Positions 32,851-42,287 of a DNA stretch of 64,000 bases are shown here, one piece after another. Location of the stretch: NCBI GenBank assembly GCA_003963005.1, contig RXJW01000013.1, forward strand, positions 1 to 64,000, given 5' to 3'. Positions within the stretch are counted from its first letter, which is position 1, and each line of letters starts with the position of its first letter. This DNA is from Burkholderiales bacterium (GTDB lineage Bacteria; Pseudomonadota; Gammaproteobacteria; Burkholderiales; Burkholderiaceae_C). Both the position numbers and the translations under genes were made by a program. Below the pieces are notes generated by a model. The model was not told the DNA's origin. It was given only the letters and a program-made list of their open reading frames with translations, and did not search any database.

Positions 32851-33747
32851 ATGCCCGATGTCTATCTGCCCCGCCGCCTTCATCGCGATGAATTCCTGAC
32901 CGTGCGCGGCCTGCGCTATCACGTGCTGCGCTGGGGTCAGCCCTTGCCCGGACGTGCGCCGCTGGTGATGCTGCACGGCTGGATGGACGTCGGCGCGTCC
33001 TTCCAGTTCGTCGTGGATGCGCTGGCCGAGGATCGCGAAGTGATTGCCGCGGACTGGCGCGGCTTCGGGCTCAGCGAGACGACGGGGGCGGACTGCTACT
33101 GGTTCCCCGACTACCTGGGTGATCTGGACGCGCTGCTCGACGCGGTCAGCCCGGAGGCGCCGGTCGACCTGCTGGGTCACAGCATGGGTGGCAATGTGGT
33201 CATGAGTTATGCCGGCGTTCGCCCGCAGCGAATCCGCCGCCTCGTCAATCTCGAAGGCTTCGGCATGCCGGACGTCGCGCCCGCCGCCGCGCCGGAGCGG
33301 CTGACCCGCTGGCTGGACGAATTGAAGGACCCGCCCACCTTGCGCCCCTACGCGACGCTCGCCGACGTGGCCCAGCGCCTGCGCAAGACCAACCCGCGCC
33401 TGCCGGCCGACAAGGCCGCCTGGCTGGCGAGCCATTGGTCACGCGAGACGCCCGAGGGCTACCGCCTCAATGCCGACCCCGCCCACAAGCTGGCCAACCC
33501 GGTGCTGTACCGCAAGGCCGAGGTGCTGGCCTGCTGGCAGCGCATCACGGCGCCGACGCTCTGGGTGGAGGGCAGCGACGACCAGCTCACGCACTTCTGG
33601 GGCACGCGCTTCCCCCGCGAGGAATTCGAAGCCCGTCTCGCCGTCGTGCCGACGCTCGAACGGGCCACGCTGCAGGACGCCGGCCACATGCTGCACCACG
33701 ACCAGCCCGAGGCCCTGGCGGCACGACTGCAGGCATTTCTGGACTGA
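32851..33747 (+). CDS. Alpha/beta hydrolase
   Basis: 298 residues. The oxyanion-hole strand is VMLHGWMDVGASFQ, the nucleophile elbow is LLGHSMGGNVVMSY (Ser near residue 112), the acid is likely in WVEGSDDQ and the histidine lies in DAGHMLHHDQPEAL. The layout is that of small esterases/epoxide-hydrolase-like proteins; ADWRGFGLSE and YWFPDYLGDLDALLD are usual for this group. No signal peptide. Physiological substrate unknown. It precedes a binding-protein gene by 23 bp on the same strand. Confidence 0.9.
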   Translation: MPDVYLPRRLHRDEFLTVRGLRYHVLRWGQPLPGRAPLVMLHGWMDVGASFQFVVDALAEDREVIAADWRGFGLSETTGADCYWFPDYLGDLDALLDAVSPEAPVDLLGHSMGGNVVMSYAGVRPQRIRRLVNLEGFGMPDVAPAAAPERLTRWLDELKDPPTLRPYATLADVAQRLRKTNPRLPADKAAWLASHWSRETPEGYRLNADPAHKLANPVLYRKAEVLACWQRITAPTLWVEGSDDQLTHFWGTRFPREEFEARLAVVPTLERATLQDAGHMLHHDQPEALAARLQAFLD

Positions 33748-33770
33748 AGCACTTCGAGAAGAATGCGGGC

Positions 33771-34619
33771 ATGACGGCCCGCGCCCCCGCCCGCACTGCC
33801 CCCACCGCCCGCCTTGCCCGCCGCACCTGCCTGGGACTGGCCCTGGCCGTGGGCAGCCTCGCGGCCAGCGCGCAGCAGCAGTGCGGCCGCCCCCTGCGGG
33901 TGGCCGTGTCCGACCTGGGCCTGGGCGCCTACCAGGAGCAGGGCCAGTGGCGCGGCATCATCCCGGAGCTGATCCAGGAGCTGCAGTCGCGCAGCGGCTG
34001 CGCGCTGGTGCTGGTGTTCATGCCGCGGGCGCGGGCGCTGCTGGAGTTCGACCGCGGCGAGATCGATGTGATCACCTCGATGCTGCAGACGCCCGAGCGC
34101 GACCGCATCGGCAGCTTCCTGCCCTATGGCTTCACCAAGCATGACTTGCTGATCGCGCCGGATGCCGCCGACGGCATCGCGAGTCTGGCCGACGTGGTGC
34201 GGCGCCCTGAGCTGACGCTCGGCGTGGTGCGCGGCATCCGCACCAACAGCCGGATCGACGCACAGGTCGAGCAGCTGCTCGTGATCCGCCGCGCCGAGTA
34301 TTCGGCCGACTACACGAGCCTGAGCGCCAAGCTCACGGCCCGGCGGGTGCAGGCGGCCATGATGCCCAACGCCTTGCACGTCAAGCTGAGACGCGACGGC
34401 CAGATCCCGGCTGACACGGTCATCCTGGATGTGCCGGAGGCCCGGCCGCAGCCGCTCGGTCTTTACGTCAACCGCAGCACCGTGGCACCGGCCATGACGC
34501 AGCAGATGGCCCGGCCGCTTTCGGCCATGGTCAAGGACGGCTGGGTGCGGCGCACTTACGTCCGCCACCTGGGCGAGGCCGAAACCCGGCGCATGTACCA
34601 GGCGGCCTTGGCCCGCTGA
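33771..34619 (+). CDS. Periplasmic solute-binding protein, amino-acid type (SBP_bac_3-like)
   Basis: 282 residues from ATG 33771. A basic, long-n-region signal peptide (residues 1-34, core CLGLALAVGSLAASA, cleavage near ASAQQQ) leads to a family-3 binding fold: LRVAVSDLGLGAYQEQGQWR, then IIPELIQELQSRSGCAL and FDRGEIDVITSMLQTPERD. No ABC permease or ATPase is encoded nearby. It may be an orphan receptor-like binding protein, as found in many Burkholderiales, and not part of an importer. Two cysteines (QCGR, GCAL) may form a disulfide. Confidence 0.82.
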   Translation: MTARAPARTAPTARLARRTCLGLALAVGSLAASAQQQCGRPLRVAVSDLGLGAYQEQGQWRGIIPELIQELQSRSGCALVLVFMPRARALLEFDRGEIDVITSMLQTPERDRIGSFLPYGFTKHDLLIAPDAADGIASLADVVRRPELTLGVVRGIRTNSRIDAQVEQLLVIRRAEYSADYTSLSAKLTARRVQAAMMPNALHVKLRRDGQIPADTVILDVPEARPQPLGLYVNRSTVAPAMTQQMARPLSAMVKDGWVRRTYVRHLGEAETRRMYQAALAR

Positions 34620-34622
34620 GCC

Positions 34623-34865
34623 TCAGGCCGGCGGATCGGCGGTCGGCTCCGCCTCCAGCCGGTTCATCCAGCGCGCGTACAGGATGACGATCACACAGAA
34701 GCCGAGCAGCGCGCCCTGCGAGGCCAGCCAGAAGCCCAGCGGCCAGCCGAACAGCTCCACGCTCAGGTCCTGGGCGAAGAACACCGGCGCGAACGCCACC
34801 ACGCCCCAGGCCAGCAGCAGGCCGACCGTGAGGCGTCGGGTGCGGCGCCAGTAGGCATCACTCAC
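34623..34865 (-). CDS. DUF4212 protein (sodium/solute symporter small-subunit family), orphan
   Basis: 80 residues with two membrane spans. YWRRTRRLTVGLLLAWGVVA at the N-terminus and FGWPLGFWLASQGALLGFCV are the DUF4212 signature, and YARWMNRLEAEP follows. This family is normally the small subunit encoded directly before the large SSS-family sodium symporter subunit (actP-like). Here the gene downstream on this strand is absent: the adjacent gene on the other strand is a binding protein, so the partner is missing or elsewhere. The start is GTG at 34865, overlapping the opdB stop by 8 bp. Confidence 0.85.
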   Translation of the reverse strand: MSDAYWRRTRRLTVGLLLAWGVVAFAPVFFAQDLSVELFGWPLGFWLASQGALLGFCVIVILYARWMNRLEAEPTADPPA

Positions 34866-37032
34866 TCAGCAGACCCCATTGCTGCAGCATGAAGGCATAG
34901 GTGCGCGCGGTTTCACGCAGCGCATCGAATCGCCCGGAGGCGCCACCGTGGCCGGCCGTCATGTTGATGTCGAACAGCACCGGGTTCTTGCTGGTGTTGA
35001 CCGTGCGCAGCTTGGCAACGTACTTGGCGGCCTCCCAGTACGGCACCTGGCTGTCGTTGATTGCCGTCTTGGCGAGCAGGGCCGGGTAGGCGGCAGGCTT
35101 GAGGTTGTCGTAGGGGCTGTAGGCGCGCATCCAGGCGTACTCGTCGGCCTTGTTCGGGTTGCCCCACTCGATGTACTCCTCGGTCGTCAGCGGCAGGCTG
35201 GCGTCGAGCATCGTGTTGATGACGTCGACGAAGGGCACCTGGGCGACGACCGCCTTGAACAGGTCGGGCCGCAGATTCGTGACCGCCCCCATCAGCAGGC
35301 CGCCGGCACTGCCCCCTTGGATGACGAGCTGGCTGGGCTGCGTGTAGCCGCGGTCGACCAGGCCCTGCGCACAGGCAACGAAGTCGGTGAAGGTGTTCAT
35401 CTTCTTGCCGAGCTTGCCGTCGAGGTACCACTGGCGCCCCAGGTCGCCACCGCCGCGGATATGGCCGATGGCGAAGATGACCCCACGGTCCAGCAGCGAC
35501 AGCCGGCTGCTGGCGAAGCGCGGATCGGTCGGGAAGCCGTAGCTGCCGTAGCCGTAGAGCAGCAACGGCTGCGGGCCGGGGCGGCGCTTGTCCTTGCGGT
35601 AGACGAGGCTGATCGGCACGCGGGTGCCGTCGGCGCCATTCACCCAGAGGCGCTCGCTGGCGTACAGGCTCGCGTCGTAGCCGCCCTGCACAGGTTGCAC
35701 CTTCAGCAGTTCAAGCTTGCCGGTGGCGAGTTCGGCCTCGTAGACGCTCGGTGGCGTGGTCAGCGAGTTGTAGGCGAAGCGCACGCGCGGCGCATCGAAC
35801 TCGCGCTGCTCGGCCAGCACCGCGCCGTAGGCCAGTTCCTGGAACGCGATGTCGCGCGGCGCGCCGCCCTTGAGCGGGAAGATGCGCAGCTTGACCGAGC
35901 CGCCCTCGCGCACCTGCACGACGGCATGCGTCTTGAACGCAGCCGCCTGCTCGATCATCGCGTTGTCGCGGTGCGCCATCAGCTCTGGCGCGGCCTTCAG
36001 TGCGGCAGGGGTCAGCAGCGGGCCGGTGCCCGGCTTCATCGCGACCCGGACCAGGCGGAAGTTCACGCCCCGGTCGTTCACGCGCAGCAGCACTTCGCGA
36101 CCGAAGGGCGTGATGCCGTATTCGAGGCCCGTGCGCCGCGGCAGCACGGGGCGCCAGGCGGCCTCGGGCTGGTCAGCCGGGAGGACGCGCCAGTCCTGGG
36201 TGTCCTTGGCGATCGAGCCGAGCATCAGCGTGCGGCCGTCGAGCGACTTGGTGAGCGCCAGGTTGAACAGTTCGTCCGGCTCCTCGTGCACCAGCACGTC
36301 AGGCCCGGCCGCGCCGATCTGGTGACGCCAGAGCTGGTGCGAGCGCCGCGCATCGTTGTGTCGGATGTAGAACAGCGTGCGGTTGTCCGCGGCCCAGGCG
36401 TAGGCATCGGCATGCGGCGTGGAGGCCAGCACCCGGTCCTCGCCAGTGGCGATGTCGCGGATGTGCAGCTCGAAGTCGCGGGCGCCGGTGGCGTCCACCC
36501 CGTAGGCCAGCAATCGGTCGTCGGGGCTCACGGCCATGCCGTTGAGGTTGACGAACTTGCGCGTCTTGGCCAGTTCGTTCATGTCCACCAGGATCTGCTC
36601 CTGAGCCTGGGGGTCGAGCTTGCGCTCGGGCCCGGCTGCGGCGCTGCGGTAGAAGACCGGGTACTGCTGGCCCACGTCGATGCGCCAGCTGTACCAGTAC
36701 TTGCCGCGGCGCTGCGGCACGGCGGTATCGCGCTGCTGGATGCGGCCCTTCATCTCCTCGAAGAGCTTGTCGGTGGCTGCCTCATAGGGCTTGTACCAAG
36801 CCTCCGCGTAGGCGGCTTCGGCCTGCAGGTGCGCCTGCACGGCGGGGTCGTCCTTCTCGCGCAGCCAGAAGTAGTCGTCGATGCGCCGGTCGCCGTGGAC
36901 GGTGACATCCTTGGGCTTCTTGGCCGCCACGGGGGGCGTCGGGGCGTCGGCCTGGGCCCACCCGGCCACGATCAACGGGGCCACCAAGGCCCCCAGGCGG
37001 ATGACCTTCCGCCAGCTCGACTGCAGATGCAT
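34858..37032 (-). CDS. Oligopeptidase B-like S9 serine peptidase with signal peptide
   Basis: 724 residues from ATG 37032 (MHLQSSWRKVIRLGALVAPL). Residues 1-28 form a signal peptide ending in GWAQADA, so this copy is probably periplasmic, unlike cytoplasmic E. coli PtrB. The N-terminal beta-propeller (RIDDYFWLREKDDPAV, YWYSWRIDVGQQYPVF) is followed by the alpha/beta hydrolase domain: IGHIRGGGDLGRQWYLDGK, nucleophile VIQGGSAGGLLMG, the acid in INDSQVPYWE and the histidine in TAGHGGASGR. It should cleave after basic residues in short peptides. It diverges from prfB and is coupled at its 3' end to the DUF4212 gene. Confidence 0.92.
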   Translation of the reverse strand: MHLQSSWRKVIRLGALVAPLIVAGWAQADAPTPPVAAKKPKDVTVHGDRRIDDYFWLREKDDPAVQAHLQAEAAYAEAWYKPYEAATDKLFEEMKGRIQQRDTAVPQRRGKYWYSWRIDVGQQYPVFYRSAAAGPERKLDPQAQEQILVDMNELAKTRKFVNLNGMAVSPDDRLLAYGVDATGARDFELHIRDIATGEDRVLASTPHADAYAWAADNRTLFYIRHNDARRSHQLWRHQIGAAGPDVLVHEEPDELFNLALTKSLDGRTLMLGSIAKDTQDWRVLPADQPEAAWRPVLPRRTGLEYGITPFGREVLLRVNDRGVNFRLVRVAMKPGTGPLLTPAALKAAPELMAHRDNAMIEQAAAFKTHAVVQVREGGSVKLRIFPLKGGAPRDIAFQELAYGAVLAEQREFDAPRVRFAYNSLTTPPSVYEAELATGKLELLKVQPVQGGYDASLYASERLWVNGADGTRVPISLVYRKDKRRPGPQPLLLYGYGSYGFPTDPRFASSRLSLLDRGVIFAIGHIRGGGDLGRQWYLDGKLGKKMNTFTDFVACAQGLVDRGYTQPSQLVIQGGSAGGLLMGAVTNLRPDLFKAVVAQVPFVDVINTMLDASLPLTTEEYIEWGNPNKADEYAWMRAYSPYDNLKPAAYPALLAKTAINDSQVPYWEAAKYVAKLRTVNTSKNPVLFDINMTAGHGGASGRFDALRETARTYAFMLQQWGLLSE

Positions 37033-37110
37033 GCGTTCTCTCCCACCGGACGCCACCCACGGCAGCCCACACTCCGGCGGGGGCGAGTGTGCCTCCACTC
37101 GGCGGTGGCA

Positions 37111-37132
37111 TGCAAAAATCCGCGCTTTTGCA
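37111..37132. repeat. Inverted repeat ahead of prfB
   Basis: TGCAAAA at 37111-37117 and TTTTGCA at 37126-37132 form perfect 7-bp arms with an 8-nt loop, in the 120-bp gap between divergent opdB and prfB. It is 20 nt before the prfB ATG. A protein-binding site or an mRNA hairpin are both possible. Confidence 0.45.
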
Positions 37133-37152
37133 AGATCCGCCGGAAACCCGTC

Positions 37153-38257
37153 ATGGACACCGAACACATCAACCAAATCGGCAACAGCCTCGCCGACCTC
37201 GCAGCGCGTACCGACGCGCTAAGGGGGTATCTTTGACTTCGATCGCAAGGCATTGCGACTGAACGAGGTCAACGCGTCGCTCGAGAACCCCAACGTCTGG
37301 AACGACCCCAAGCGCGCCCAGGAGCTGGGCAAAGAAAAGCGCACGCTCGAAACCGTGGTCGACACGATCACGCACCTGACCTCCTCGCTGGCGGACAACG
37401 CCGAGCTCTTCGAGATGAGCCGCGAGGAAGGCGACGAGGCCGGCATGCTGGCCATCGAGGAAGACGTCGAGAAGCTGCGCAAGACGGTCGAGGAACTCGA
37501 GTTCCGCCGCATGTTCAACAACCCGGCCGACCCGAGCAACTGCTTCATCGACATCCAGGCCGGCGCCGGTGGCACCGAGGCCTGCGACTGGGCCGGCATG
37601 CTGCTGCGCCAGTACCTCAAGTACTGCGAGCGCAAGGGCTTCAAGGCCACGCTCGAAGACGAAACGCCGGGTGATGTCGCCGGCATCAAGAGCGCCACGA
37701 TCAAGGTGGAGGGCGAGTACGCCTTCGGCCTGCTGCGCACCGAGACCGGCGTGCACCGCCTGGTGCGCAAGAGCCCCTTCGACAGCTCGGGCGGCCGCCA
37801 CACCTCGTTCGCGTCGCTGTTCGTCTACCCGGAAGTCGACGACTCCATCGAGATCGACATCAACCCGGCCGATGTGCGCACCGACACCTTCCGCGCCAGC
37901 GGCGCCGGTGGCCAGCACATCAACAAGACCGACTCGGCGGTGCGCCTGACGCACATCCCGACCGGCATCGTGGTGCAGTGCCAGGACGGCCGCAGCCAGC
38001 ACAGCAACCGCGACGTCGCCTGGCGCCGCCTGCGCTCGCGCCTGTACGACCACGAGATGAAGAAGCGCATGGAAGAGCAGCAGAAGCTGGAAGACACCAA
38101 GACCGACGTCGGCTGGGGTCACCAGATCCGCTCCTACGTGCTGGACCAGAGCCGCATCAAGGACCTGCGCACCAACTACGAGACCTCGGCGACGCAGAAG
38201 GTGCTGGACGGTGACCTGGATCCCTTCATCACCGAGAGCCTGAAGCAAGGCATCTGA
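37153..38257 (+). CDS. prfB: Peptide chain release factor 2 (programmed +1 frameshift)
   Basis: Two reading frames are joined. Codons 1-27 (37153-37233, [11 protein letters not shown]…RGYL) end at an in-frame TGA (37234-37236). After a +1 slip, translation continues from GAC at 37235 to 38257, for a 367-residue product, the usual RF2 length. Motifs are the stop-recognition SPF ([13 protein letters not shown]) and the peptidyl-hydrolysis GGQ ([14 protein letters not shown]). RF2 reads UGA and UAA. The frameshift makes synthesis depend on RF2 scarcity, an autoregulation known from E. coli. Do not annotate as a pseudogene. Divergent from opdB; pepN follows after 65 bp. Confidence 0.97.
37222..37237 (+). 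promoter_or_regulatory. RF2 programmed frameshift element
   Basis: AGGGGGTATCTTTGAC contains the three canonical parts: an internal Shine-Dalgarno-like AGGGGG, the slippery CTT codon at 37231-37233, and the weak stop context TGAC. The ribosome pauses at UGA when RF2 is low, and slips CUU to UUU to read GAC. Confidence 0.95.
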
Positions 38258-38322
38258 CCTTGCCGCCACTCGGCAGGCGCGACAGCACCTGCCGACCCCC
38301 TCACTACCCTAGGAAGCCCCTC

Positions 38323-40986
38323 ATGCGTGAAGGCACCGCTCCCCTGATCCAACGCCTGGACTACCAGCAACCGGCGTTCTGGATCCGCAAGGTCGACCTG
38401 ACCTTCGACCTCGACCCGGCCAAGACCCTGGTCACGAGCAAGATGCAGATCGAGCGCAACCACGCCGTGCCGCATGGCCCGTTGCGTCTGCACGGCGAAG
38501 AGCTGAACCTGCTGCGCGTGCTGATCGACGGCAGCAGCGTGTCCTTCCGCCAGGAGGGCCACGAGCTGATCATCGACAACGCGCCGGACGCCGACTTCGC
38601 GCTCGAGATCCGCAACACCTGCTGCCCCGACAAGAACACCGCGCTGTCCGGCCTCTACACCTCGGGCGGGAGCTTCTTCACGCAGTGCGAGGCCGAGGGC
38701 TTCCGCCGCATCACCTACTTCCTGGACCGGCCTGACGTGATGGCCGTCTACACGGTCACGCTGCGCGCCGACCAGGCGAAGTACCCGATCCTGCTGTCCA
38801 ACGGCAACCTGACCGGCAGTGGCGCGCTCGAGAACGGCCGCCACTTCGCCGTCTGGCACGACCCCTTCCCCAAGCCCAGCTACCTGTTCGCCGTCGTGGC
38901 GGGCGACCTGGTGGCGCGCGAGCAGCGCATCCGCACCCGCGCCGGCAAGGACCACCTGCTGCAGGTCTATGTGCGCCGCGGTGACCTGGAGAAGACCGAG
39001 CATGCGATGAACAGCCTCATCGCCTCCATCGTCTGGGACGAGGCGCGCTTCGGCCTGCCGCTGGACCTGGAGCGCTTCATGGTGGTCGGCGTGTCCGACT
39101 TCAACATGGGCGCGATGGAGAACAAGGGCCTGAACATCTTCAACACGAGCGCCCTGCTCGCCTCGCCCGCGACCGCCACCGACGTGGATTTCGCCCGCAT
39201 CGAGTCCATCGTCGCGCACGAGTACTTCCACAACTGGACGGGCAACCGCGTGACCTGCCGTGACTGGTTCCAGCTGTCGCTCAAGGAAGGCCTGACGGTC
39301 TTCCGCGACCAGGAATTCAGCATGGACATGGCCGGCAGCGCGTCGGCCCGCGCCGTGTGCCGCATCCAGGACGTGCGCCAGCTGCGCGCGATGCAGTTCC
39401 CCGAGGACAGCGGCGCGATGGCCCACCCCGTGCGGCCGGACAGCTACAGCGAGATCAACAACTTCTACACCGCCACCGTCTACGAGAAGGGCTCGGAGGT
39501 GGTGCGCATGTACCAGACGCTGGTCGGCCGCCAGGGCTTCGAGGCCGGCATGAAGCTCTACTTCGAGCGCCATGACGGCCAGGCCGTGACCTGCGACGAC
39601 TTCGCGCAGGCGATTGCCGACGCCAACCCCGGCTCGCCGCTGGCCACCCGCCTGGACACCTTCAAGCGCTGGTACTCCCAGGCCGGCACGCCGCGCGTGA
39701 CCGCCTACGGCGAGCACGACGCCGCCGCCCGCACCTACACGCTGCGCTTCACCCAGACCACGCCCGCCACGCCCGGCCAGACCGACAAGCAGCCGCAGGT
39801 GATCCCGGTCGTCATGGGCCTGCTGGACCGCCATGGCGCGCCGCTGAAGCTCAACGCCGCCGGCGACACCGAGACCGTGCTGGTTGTCGACCAGGCCGAG
39901 CAGAGCTTCACGTTCGAGAACATCGACAGCGAGCCCGTGCCGTCGCTGCTGCGCGGCTTCTCGGCGCCGGTGGTGCTGGACGACGGCCTCTCCGACGCCG
40001 CCCTGCTGGTGCTGATGCGCCACGACAGCGACCCGTTCAACCGCTGGGAAGCCGGCCAGCGCCTGGCGCTGAACCGCATCCTGGCGTCGCTGCGCGCCGG
40101 CCAGCCGCTGGTGCTGAGCCATGCCTTCATCGAGGCCATGCGCAGCGTGTTGAACCACCCGGACCTGGACCCCGCCTTCAAGGAACTGGCGCTGACGCTG
40201 CCGGGCGAGAGCTACATCGCCGAGCAGCTGGACGTGGTCGACCCGCAGGCCATCCACGCCGCGGTCATGGCCGCGCAGAGCCAACTCGCGAGCGCCCTGC
40301 GCGACGACTGGGCCGCTGCCTTCGAGGCGCACCAGATCCGCGGCGGCTACTCGCCCGACCCGGTCTCTGCCGGCAAGCGCGCGCTGGCGAACCTGGCGCT
40401 GTCCATGCTCGTGCTGGACGCCCAGGCGACCGGCGACACCGTGTGGCCGGGCAAGGCCTACCAGCGCTTCAAGGACGCCTCCAACATGACCGACCGGCAG
40501 GGTGCCCTGTCGGCCCTCGTGAACGCCCACGCCGAACTGGCGGCGCCGGCCCTGGAGCGCTTCCACGCGCTGTTCAAGGACGACGCGCTCGTCGTGGACA
40601 AGTGGTTCGCACTCCAGGCGCGCGCACCGGAGAGCCAGGGCCGGGTGTTCGCCCGCGTGAAGGCGCTGACCCAGCACGCCGACTTCACGCTGAAGAACCC
40701 CAACCGCGCCCGCAGCCTGCTGGCGTCGCTGTGCATGTTCAACCCGGCCGCCTTCCACCGCGCCGATGCAGCGGGCTATGTGTTCTGGGCTGAGCAGGTG
40801 CTCGCCATCGACGCGATCAACCCGCAGCTCGCCAGCCGCGTGGCCCGTGCGATGGACCGCTGGGCAGCCCTCGCCGAGCCTTACCGCAGCGCGGCCCGCG
40901 AGGCCGTGGCACGCGTGGCCGCCAAGGCGGACCTGTCGCCGGACGTGCGCGAGATCGTCGAACGCGCGCTGGCCTCGGGAAGCTGA
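38323..40986 (+). CDS. pepN: Aminopeptidase N (M1 family)
   Basis: 887 residues from ATG 38323 ([15 protein letters not shown]), with AGGAAG about 10 nt upstream. Its exopeptidase motif GAMEN lies at ~263-267 ([16 protein letters not shown]) and its zinc site HEYFH at 299-303, with the third ligand Glu 19 residues later in KEGLTVFRD. Length and N-terminal barrel match E. coli PepN, a broad-specificity cytoplasmic aminopeptidase completing peptide turnover. No signal peptide. It is 2 bp ahead of fbp, a common Burkholderiales arrangement. Confidence 0.96.
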   Translation: MREGTAPLIQRLDYQQPAFWIRKVDLTFDLDPAKTLVTSKMQIERNHAVPHGPLRLHGEELNLLRVLIDGSSVSFRQEGHELIIDNAPDADFALEIRNTCCPDKNTALSGLYTSGGSFFTQCEAEGFRRITYFLDRPDVMAVYTVTLRADQAKYPILLSNGNLTGSGALENGRHFAVWHDPFPKPSYLFAVVAGDLVAREQRIRTRAGKDHLLQVYVRRGDLEKTEHAMNSLIASIVWDEARFGLPLDLERFMVVGVSDFNMGAMENKGLNIFNTSALLASPATATDVDFARIESIVAHEYFHNWTGNRVTCRDWFQLSLKEGLTVFRDQEFSMDMAGSASARAVCRIQDVRQLRAMQFPEDSGAMAHPVRPDSYSEINNFYTATVYEKGSEVVRMYQTLVGRQGFEAGMKLYFERHDGQAVTCDDFAQAIADANPGSPLATRLDTFKRWYSQAGTPRVTAYGEHDAAARTYTLRFTQTTPATPGQTDKQPQVIPVVMGLLDRHGAPLKLNAAGDTETVLVVDQAEQSFTFENIDSEPVPSLLRGFSAPVVLDDGLSDAALLVLMRHDSDPFNRWEAGQRLALNRILASLRAGQPLVLSHAFIEAMRSVLNHPDLDPAFKELALTLPGESYIAEQLDVVDPQAIHAAVMAAQSQLASALRDDWAAAFEAHQIRGGYSPDPVSAGKRALANLALSMLVLDAQATGDTVWPGKAYQRFKDASNMTDRQGALSALVNAHAELAAPALERFHALFKDDALVVDKWFALQARAPESQGRVFARVKALTQHADFTLKNPNRARSLLASLCMFNPAAFHRADAAGYVFWAEQVLAIDAINPQLASRVARAMDRWAALAEPYRSAAREAVARVAAKADLSPDVREIVERALASGS

Positions 40987-40988
40987 TC

Positions 40989-42005
40989 ATGACCCGCCAG
41001 ACCAGCCTGACCCAGTACCTCGTCGAGCAGCAGCGCGAGCACGGCCACATCCCGCAGGAGCTGCGCCTGCTGATCGAGGTGGTCGCGCGCGCCTGCAAGC
41101 GCATCGCCATCGCCGTCAACAAGGGCGCGCTCGGTGACGTGCTCGGCACCGCCGGCAGCGAGAACGTGCAGGGCGAAGTGCAGAAGAAGCTCGACATCAT
41201 CGCCAACGAGGTCCTGATCGAGGCCAACGAATGGGGCGGCCACCTCGCCGCCATGGCCAGCGAGGAGATGGACGGCATCTACGTGGTGCCCAACCGCTAC
41301 CCGCAAGGCGAATACCTGCTGCTGTTCGACCCGCTCGATGGTTCGTCGAACATCGACGTCAACGTCAGCATCGGCACCATCTTCAGCGTGCTGCGCAAGG
41401 TGGGCCATTCGCGCGGCGTGAGTGAAGACGACTTCCTGCAGCCCGGCAAGCAGCAGGCCGCCGCCGGCTACTGCGTCTACGGCCCGCAGAGCACGCTGGT
41501 GCTGACCGTGGGCGACGGCGTGGCTGTGTTCACCCTCGACCGCGAGACCGGCTCCTGGGTGCTGACGCAGGACCAGGTCAAGATTCCGGAGGACACGAAG
41601 GAATTCGCGATCAACATGTCCAACTTGCGCCACTGGGCACCGCCGGTGAAGCGCTACATCGACGAATGCCTGGCCGGCAGCACCGGCCCGCGCGGCAAGG
41701 ACTTCAACATGCGCTGGGTGGCCAGCATGGTGGCCGACGTGCACCGCATCCTCACGCGCGGCGGCGTCTTCATGTACCCCTGGGACCAGCGCGAGCCCGA
41801 CAAGCCCGGCAAGCTGCGCCTGATGTACGAAGCCAACCCGATGGCCTTCATCGTCGAGCAGGCCGGCGGCGCCGCCACCAACGGCACCGAGCGCATCATG
41901 AACCTGCACCCCACCAAGCTCCACGAGCGCGTGGCGGTCGCCCTGGGCTCGAAAAACGAAGTCGAACGGATCACGGCCTACCACCTTGAGGCGTCTCAAA
42001 AATAG
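40989..42005 (+). CDS. fbp: Class I fructose-1,6-bisphosphatase
   Basis: 338 residues. The metal/phosphate signature [20 protein letters not shown] is present near residues 114-133. [18 protein letters not shown] precedes it, and the substrate region [20 protein letters not shown] is intact. It catalyses fructose 1,6-bisphosphate to fructose 6-phosphate in gluconeogenesis and, where present, the Calvin cycle. It starts 2 bp after pepN and is co-transcribed with it. The promoter of the following tRNA-Thr begins within its last codons (-35 at 41986-41991). Confidence 0.97.
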   Translation: MTRQTSLTQYLVEQQREHGHIPQELRLLIEVVARACKRIAIAVNKGALGDVLGTAGSENVQGEVQKKLDIIANEVLIEANEWGGHLAAMASEEMDGIYVVPNRYPQGEYLLLFDPLDGSSNIDVNVSIGTIFSVLRKVGHSRGVSEDDFLQPGKQQAAAGYCVYGPQSTLVLTVGDGVAVFTLDRETGSWVLTQDQVKIPEDTKEFAINMSNLRHWAPPVKRYIDECLAGSTGPRGKDFNMRWVASMVADVHRILTRGGVFMYPWDQREPDKPGKLRLMYEANPMAFIVEQAGGAATNGTERIMNLHPTKLHERVAVALGSKNEVERITAYHLEASQK

Positions 42006-42015
42006 TGGCTATAAT
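41986..42015 (+). promoter_or_regulatory. tRNA-Thr promoter
   Basis: TTGAGG (-35, 41986-41991) and a perfect TATAAT (-10, 42010-42015) with an 18-bp spacer. The -35 lies inside the end of fbp. The tRNA begins 52 nt after the -10, so a short 5' leader is expected. Confidence 0.8.
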
Positions 42016-42066
42016 GGCGGGCTTCGGCGGCAACGCTGAACACCGCAAGCATCACTGCACAAGCGG

Positions 42067-42142
42067 GCCGGCATAGCTCAGTTGGTAGAGCAGCGCATTC
42101 GTAATGCGAAGGTCGGGGGTTCGACTCCTCTTGCCGGCACCA
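42067..42142 (+). tRNA. tRNA-Thr (anticodon CGT)
   Basis: 76 nt with encoded CCA. Acceptor GCCGGCA pairs with TGCCGGC. The anticodon loop TTCGTAA carries CGT at 42100-42102, reading ACG. It closely resembles E. coli thrW, including the D-arm GCTCAGTTGGTAGAGC. Confidence 0.97.
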
Positions 42143-42159
42143 AACAAATCAAGCAGTTG

Positions 42160-42190
42160 GCCCAGCCTCACCCGCTGGGCTTTGTTGTTT
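42160..42190 (+). terminator. Rho-independent terminator after tRNA-Thr
   Basis: GCCCAGC and GCTGGGC (7 bp, loop CTCACCC) followed by TTTGTTGTTT. It sits 17 nt after the tRNA CCA. Confidence 0.85.
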
Positions 42191-42287
42191 CTGGGCCTCA
42201 TGTCGCCACCAGTACCCGGATTCGCGCGCGGGGCGCGACGAACCCGGCGCAAGACCAGGCTCAGAGCCGGACTTAAGGGCGATGGCT

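Noticed and set aside
37153..37236. A separate 27-codon leader gene, or a broken prfB
   Set aside because: The TGA is the programmed frameshift stop of RF2, with all known sequence elements.
38176..40758. Minus-strand open frame of about 860 codons opposite pepN
   Set aside because: Same reason: pepN has intact GAMEN and HExxH motifs on the plus strand, and the antisense product has no recognisable domain.
42143..42287. Attachment-site duplication after tRNA-Thr
   Set aside because: I found no repeated copy of the tRNA 3' end in the following kilobase and no integrase, so no att site is called.
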